Assembly (NCBI GenBank): GCA_016169945.1
Contig: JADLSH010000367.1
Location: 806,001-870,000, forward strand
Length of the DNA stretch: 64,000 nt
Source of the DNA: Trachythela sp. YZ-2020
Taxonomy: Eukaryota > Cnidaria > Anthozoa > Malacalcyonacea > Clavulariidae
Direction of reading: 5' to 3'
The notes under the pieces are model-generated. The model was not told where the DNA came from and ran no database searches. It saw nothing but the letters and a program-made list of their open reading frames with translations. Position 1 is the first letter of the stretch, and every line of letters starts with the position of its first letter. Positions 50,001 to 56,000 of this stretch are shown one piece after another. A program made the position numbers and the translations under genes.

Positions 50001-53000
50001 GCCGACCTACTTTCAGTTATTATAATATATTGGCTATGTAATTAAATCTATTTGACCTCTTTGATAAAGGAACTAGTATCCATAAGATTGAGCTGGACAA
50101 ATTATAATGGACAGACAGATTACATATGTATTGTATCACATTGCATCGCATCGTATTTTATTGTCTCATCAATTTCTAAAATTGTTGAACGTCTATATTT
50201 GCTCTAAATCAATTGGTATATCTAATTCCCAGCCTCTTATGTCTCTCTTGAGGCAAAGTTGGTAGAGTGGTGGGGGGGCGGGAGGGTCATAATAAAGTCA
50301 GTTTAAATATGGTCAAGGGGAGGGTTACTTTTCTAGGCAAGCATAATAGGGGGAGGGCCGGTATATTTTACATTGCTGCTGATAGCGATTCCTCCAGCCC
50401 TCCCCCCCTTCTAAAAAATGAATGCTCCCTAAAGGTTCTATATTCTGAATTATTCATTCACCTGATCAGTCACGATGGTCGGTTGCTATGCAATTTGCTC
50501 CCGGAAGCGCGGGCTCCAATTTATCCAGCGGGGTTGTTGTTAAAAACAAAATGGCGTCGTCTTACTTGTAACAGAAAAATGCCCTAAATCGAGTTAGAAT
50601 TCTCTGCCTCTCACAATAGAATTGTGTAGTTCTTTTTGCATATTTATAAACTTAAATATTTGCATAGAAATATTTTCACAATTTTGTTTACATGTCGTTG
50701 TCTTGAAGAAACGAAACTATGCAAACAATTTGCTTATGTAAGACAGTTTATCACTCATATTACCAAATGCTAACAAATGGAATCTACAAATTCTCCTGTC
50801 GTTCTCGCTATTAATATGTGTTTATTAGACTAATTTTTTTAGTTTAATCCTTTCTTAACTCACATCTTCAATAATAATTCCCAAGAGTTCTATAGCTCAT
50901 GTATTATTATAAACGAAAAGCTGTTAAACAAAAAATCTGTAATAATATCTGTGTTTGGAGGTATATGCACACTACAACAATGATAATATAAGAAACACAG
51001 CATTTCCAACCTGCTAACTACAGTAGTGTGTAATAGCATTAATGGTGCAGAGCCAAAAAGCACAGATCAAGTTATGACTTTAGTTCTGGGCTTATTAGGT
51101 TGTTACAAACGATACAATTGTGGGCTTCCATAAATGTAAACATTTGAAGTGGCAATAATGATCACATACAATTGTAAGAATGATGGGAGTAACTGATTCT
51201 CTCTGACTATTAATATAGCTACGCGCCTTACTTCAACTCTATAGCAATATTCAGTAACCATTTAATATTACAGTGTGAAAAGAGAGACAAGTCTAATATA
51301 TTAATAAGATTTTTATTGATAGTTTGATACTATAATTAACAACACTAGGAATTTGTTGCTATATTTGCTGATATTGTTGGGTATTTAATAGACGTTTATG
51401 CCTGATATTTTGTACAGGGAAATAAATATAATATAGAAAAATAGATATAATAAAATGGATGAATACATTTTACGCTTTGCGCAAACATTTAGTGCCATCT
51501 AGTTATAATTGGTATTGCTTTTATGGGTTTTCCCATGAGGTGTGAACTTCCGTCAGTGTCATATTATAACTTTTCATGTTGCGACAAAACTGCTTGCTCT
51601 CTGGAGCTTTTACACAGGAGATTTATTTTGTAAGTTATCCGGCAGCCTTTCGCAGTTACATTTGTGCCATTAACCCCTGTGTTCGACACATGATCAGCAT
51701 TTATCGTAGTAAATCAACGAGCTTGAAGACACGCAACAGGAGGCGAAGTACGCAAATATGGCGCAACACGAAACCACTAAATGTCCAATGCGTTCGTCGA
51801 AGAGATTTCTTTCTTAGCAGCTGTTTAATAACGCTAGCCATTCAAATGTCTTCTCTACATGCCCATCTACATCTTTCGTTTGAAAATTTTCTTTAGATTT
51901 ACGTTTAAGCAACAAATTTATGTGAAAAACCACAAAATATGCCAAAATTCCCGACGTTCTTGTTGATTTCTCGCGAATATGTGTGCGTCACGAAAAATTT
52001 TCAAACGGGGATTGTGGAACTGACAAATACGCTACTGTGGGACCCATAGACAGGACCGTTTGTCCATCAGGGCGCGATATCCTTCGACCGAAAGACAGAA
52101 AAAAACGAGTATAGTTCACCGCATTTTTCTCGAATTTCCAAACCATTTATACCTAAGGTGACAAGCATTGCATTTAAAATGGTAAACATACTATCAGTTA
52201 AATAAAAAATATACTCAAATTGTTTAAAGAGCGACGAAGACGGAGGGGTCAAACTTGTTGTAATTTTTCCGTGCAAATATTTATAGCTCGGAGTCTGGGA
52301 ACTAACATTCTTACGCAATATGACTCCGGGAGCATTTCGCATAGCAACCACTGAGCTTTATATATCTGGAGGACGTGCCGCTAATGTTCGCCAGGCAGAA
52401 AAGTGAAGCAAAAAACATGGCGGATTTTGGCTTGCTGACGCCATATATGGTCCCAAATGCCCATGGTATTTACCACTGACAACCGCGATACTGTGCTTTC
52501 GACGAACTCTTCACCCTCCTGGGTTTTGCACTATAATATTTTATGCTTTCGACCTTTAAATCTTGATATTTTTCTCCTATTTTTGCTTGTTTCGCAAAGT
52601 CGAGGAACGATTACCTTTTTGTTCCGCTTGTGGATGCAACAATTCACTATAAAGGAAGAATATTGCTTCTCACCGGTAAGATTTGCATTTATTTTCTAGC
52701 TTTCTACTCGGTCGGCTTTCTATATAATATACTCGGTCGACTTGGATAGAAATATTTTAAAAACAGACATAAAAAACTTGTAATGTACATAAAATCTTGT
52801 TGTTTTGATTCAGAGCTGGCCATGTTGCTTGGGCCTTTGTGTTTTTAATTAGTTTTAAAAGTGCTATAGTATAATTAATTTTTAATTTTATACTTCAAGT
52901 TGTTTTTTATACGTGCAGTCCTTTCATAAATACAGTTAATATATGGTGCCAATTGTCAAAATCCTTACACTTGCCATACATAAGCTTTGTAACACAGATT

Positions 53001-56000
53001 ATATAGACAACTAAGTCTAAGACAAGCAACTTGTCCTTGGCAAACTTGCTAGTTTTTCCAGGTATTTTTGTAGCAGCAGTTACCTGCTGCATAGTTAAGT
53101 TTTATGGCTATGAGCTAGGATACCAACCATTTCAGCACCCTAAAAAAAGTCGATTGATTGATATCCTATTAAACAGATGCCCTAGTAAACAGACATCTTA
53201 GTACATTTTACTATGGTTTTTAGATTTACCCACTTTCCCCTCAGAATGGCAGAAATTCCTCCATAGTGGGAGTCTGGATCTTTTCTGGAATGACCCAATA
53301 TATCTTCAAAGTGCCCTCATAATTACCAGTTCATTAATCCATTAACTATGCTGTACCCTGCCATTGACAAGTAGAATCGTCTGGCATTTAGACAGGGTAA
53401 AAATTATGCTAAAGTAGGGTGCATTGTAAGCTAATGGGTTATTATTTGGATACAAAAATGTAAACAAATCTGAGATGTGTGAATGGATTGTACAGCATCA
53501 AACTTGTATAGCAGAACTAATTGTGTATAGTGGTGCACCAGAGAAAAATTTGATCTGGCCAGAAATGAAACTGCCAAAAATGGGGCTCTGGCCAGAACTT
53601 GGAACTAAGTTCTGGTGCACCCCTAAGTAAGCAATTTTCTCACACCATTATTGTTTATTAACATTACAGATTACAGTTCCATTACAGAAATGATACACAA
53701 ATAACTAATGTGATATACAAATAACTAATTTGAGCAAAAAGTATTTTTAACAGGTCATGTATTGTATCATGCATAGTTAACATCGATGTATATGATATTG
53801 TGGTATAAGGATGTATAATAATATGGTATGACTATTCTCTTCTCTTTTGCAGGAATCATCTGTTATACTGTAGGTACCACAAGAAATGGCACAAGGCATC
53901 AAAATGCTGAACAGGCACAGCAAAGTCATAGACCATTGGGATACAAAGTTATAGTAATACCCAGTGGCATACTGTGTTCTAGCATTTCTACTATGGTACC
54001 CATTCCAAAATGTACCGATGACACAGGGCAAAAAGGAAGAAAAACTGATGTCAGTAGTGTTGGTTGCTAGCGAGCGCAAAATTATGTTACTAGTCTGTTA
54101 CTCATTTTGGTTGTTTCATGTTTCAACAGACCAAGGTCAACTTACTGACAGATTCATTTGGGTTTAACATCCCCTATACTTCCCTGCTCGGTATGCCACT
54201 GATAATACCATAATAACTTGATTATACAGCTCGATTCTTAAAATTATTTACAGTACTGCTAATTAGTAATTATTCTTTGAAAATGTCAAATTAAAATAAA
54301 ACAAAATTTATTACGCTGTTGTATCTTCGATTTCCAAACATGTTGCATGTTTCACCAATTACAGAAAGGACTGTGTTATTTTGAGATAAATTCTGCAATC
54401 ATGTAATATGTAAAGTTTTCAGTAGACTCACAGGGGGGACAAGAGAAAAACAAACTATTTTAAGCTGGGAACACCAGAATTATGGGTGGACTGGGGGAAG
54501 TTACAAATTATTGGGGCAGTGGAGGGTTTATAAGCTACTGTAGTGCAGGGGCGGCATGGCCCATGGGACGATTTCCCGGTGGGCCCATGGAAATCTGCCA
54601 ATTTTGGGCCGCGGCACCCCCCCTTTGGTAATATTTAGTGCTAATACTTACTGCAAAACCAGGAATTATGCCCCACATATAGCCACAACTACCTTTAATC
54701 CCCACAGGGCTCCCCCCCTTTGAAAGCTCTGGCTACGTCCCTGCCCAAGCATGCAAAGGTCTACAATGTATATAAAGTTTGGGGCCTTCATTAAATATTT
54801 GGGATAAATCACTAGTAATGAACAAAAATTTAATTTTGTATTTAATCCTATTTTTCTTCTCAGCAAATGACACCCCCCCCCAACTCTCCCAACGTGAGCA
54901 GTGGCCCCCTAGCGAAAGCAGAGACGTAGCCAGGTTTTCCAGTCAAGGGGGGCCGAAAACATTTTTGGGGGGGGCAACTCAAAAACGTAAAATATAACCA
55001 GCATGCCCGACGGCGACCCACATTTTGCACGTGTTGCACTTCGGTCACTCTTCGGAAATCAACGGAAGAATTCGTAATATTGTAGCCACTGATCTATCTA
55101 TAACTGATCAATACAGATAAGCCTCAAATCGAAGCCATTGAATCAAAGCTCAAATACGCCCAAATTCTCAAAACATCATGTAGTAAAAGTAAAATATAAT
55201 ATTTGCATGACATATAGCGTGAGAAAATAATAAAAATATTTTGCTAGTCAGAATTTTACCAAGGGGGGCCGAGAATTTCGCCAGGCCCCGGCCCCCCCGG
55301 CCCTCTATAGCTCTGGAAAGAAAGGAAGGCCAGGGCCCCTATTTTTATCCACGTCGCTGTGGTGGTGGCCTTTTAAGGATATGTTGCTCATTCAAAGTGA
55401 TAGTCAAAACCTATCAGAGACACAGGAACTACAATCCTAGTGCTGCTTCAAATATGGAAAGTATATCCCCAGTCCAACCTAAGAAATCTGACCAGAAATC
55501 TAGGTAGAAATCGCCTTTCCAAGATCAGCTGCCAGCACCACCCTGACCTTATGGCACCACTTAGCTTATGTGTATTAAAATTGGCACATAACACAAAGCT
55601 CTGATTCTTTGATATCCTAATTCCCTCTTAAAGATAGTAGCACATAGTATCATGTCTTCATTTATACATTTATAACCAGTCGTTAGGATTCTTCAGAGAA
55701 TCCAGGTATGAAACTAAAATGTGGAATTACATTGTACTCCATTGCTTTGAGTTTGAGGAAGAAATTGACATTGTGATTATTAAATATATCTATTTCCTAC
55801 AACCACACTAGGCACACTGTAAATACTGTACTTGTGGCCCAAATAATATACTATACAAGCATACATAATCCAAAATTGTACCATATACAAGAGCCTCTAA
55901 GCCGGGCTCGAATAAAGTATATTATTCTAGCATGTATTTAAACAAATTTTTCATACGGAATTTTTAATACCTGTTTGCTCTGGTTTCAAATATCATCTTT

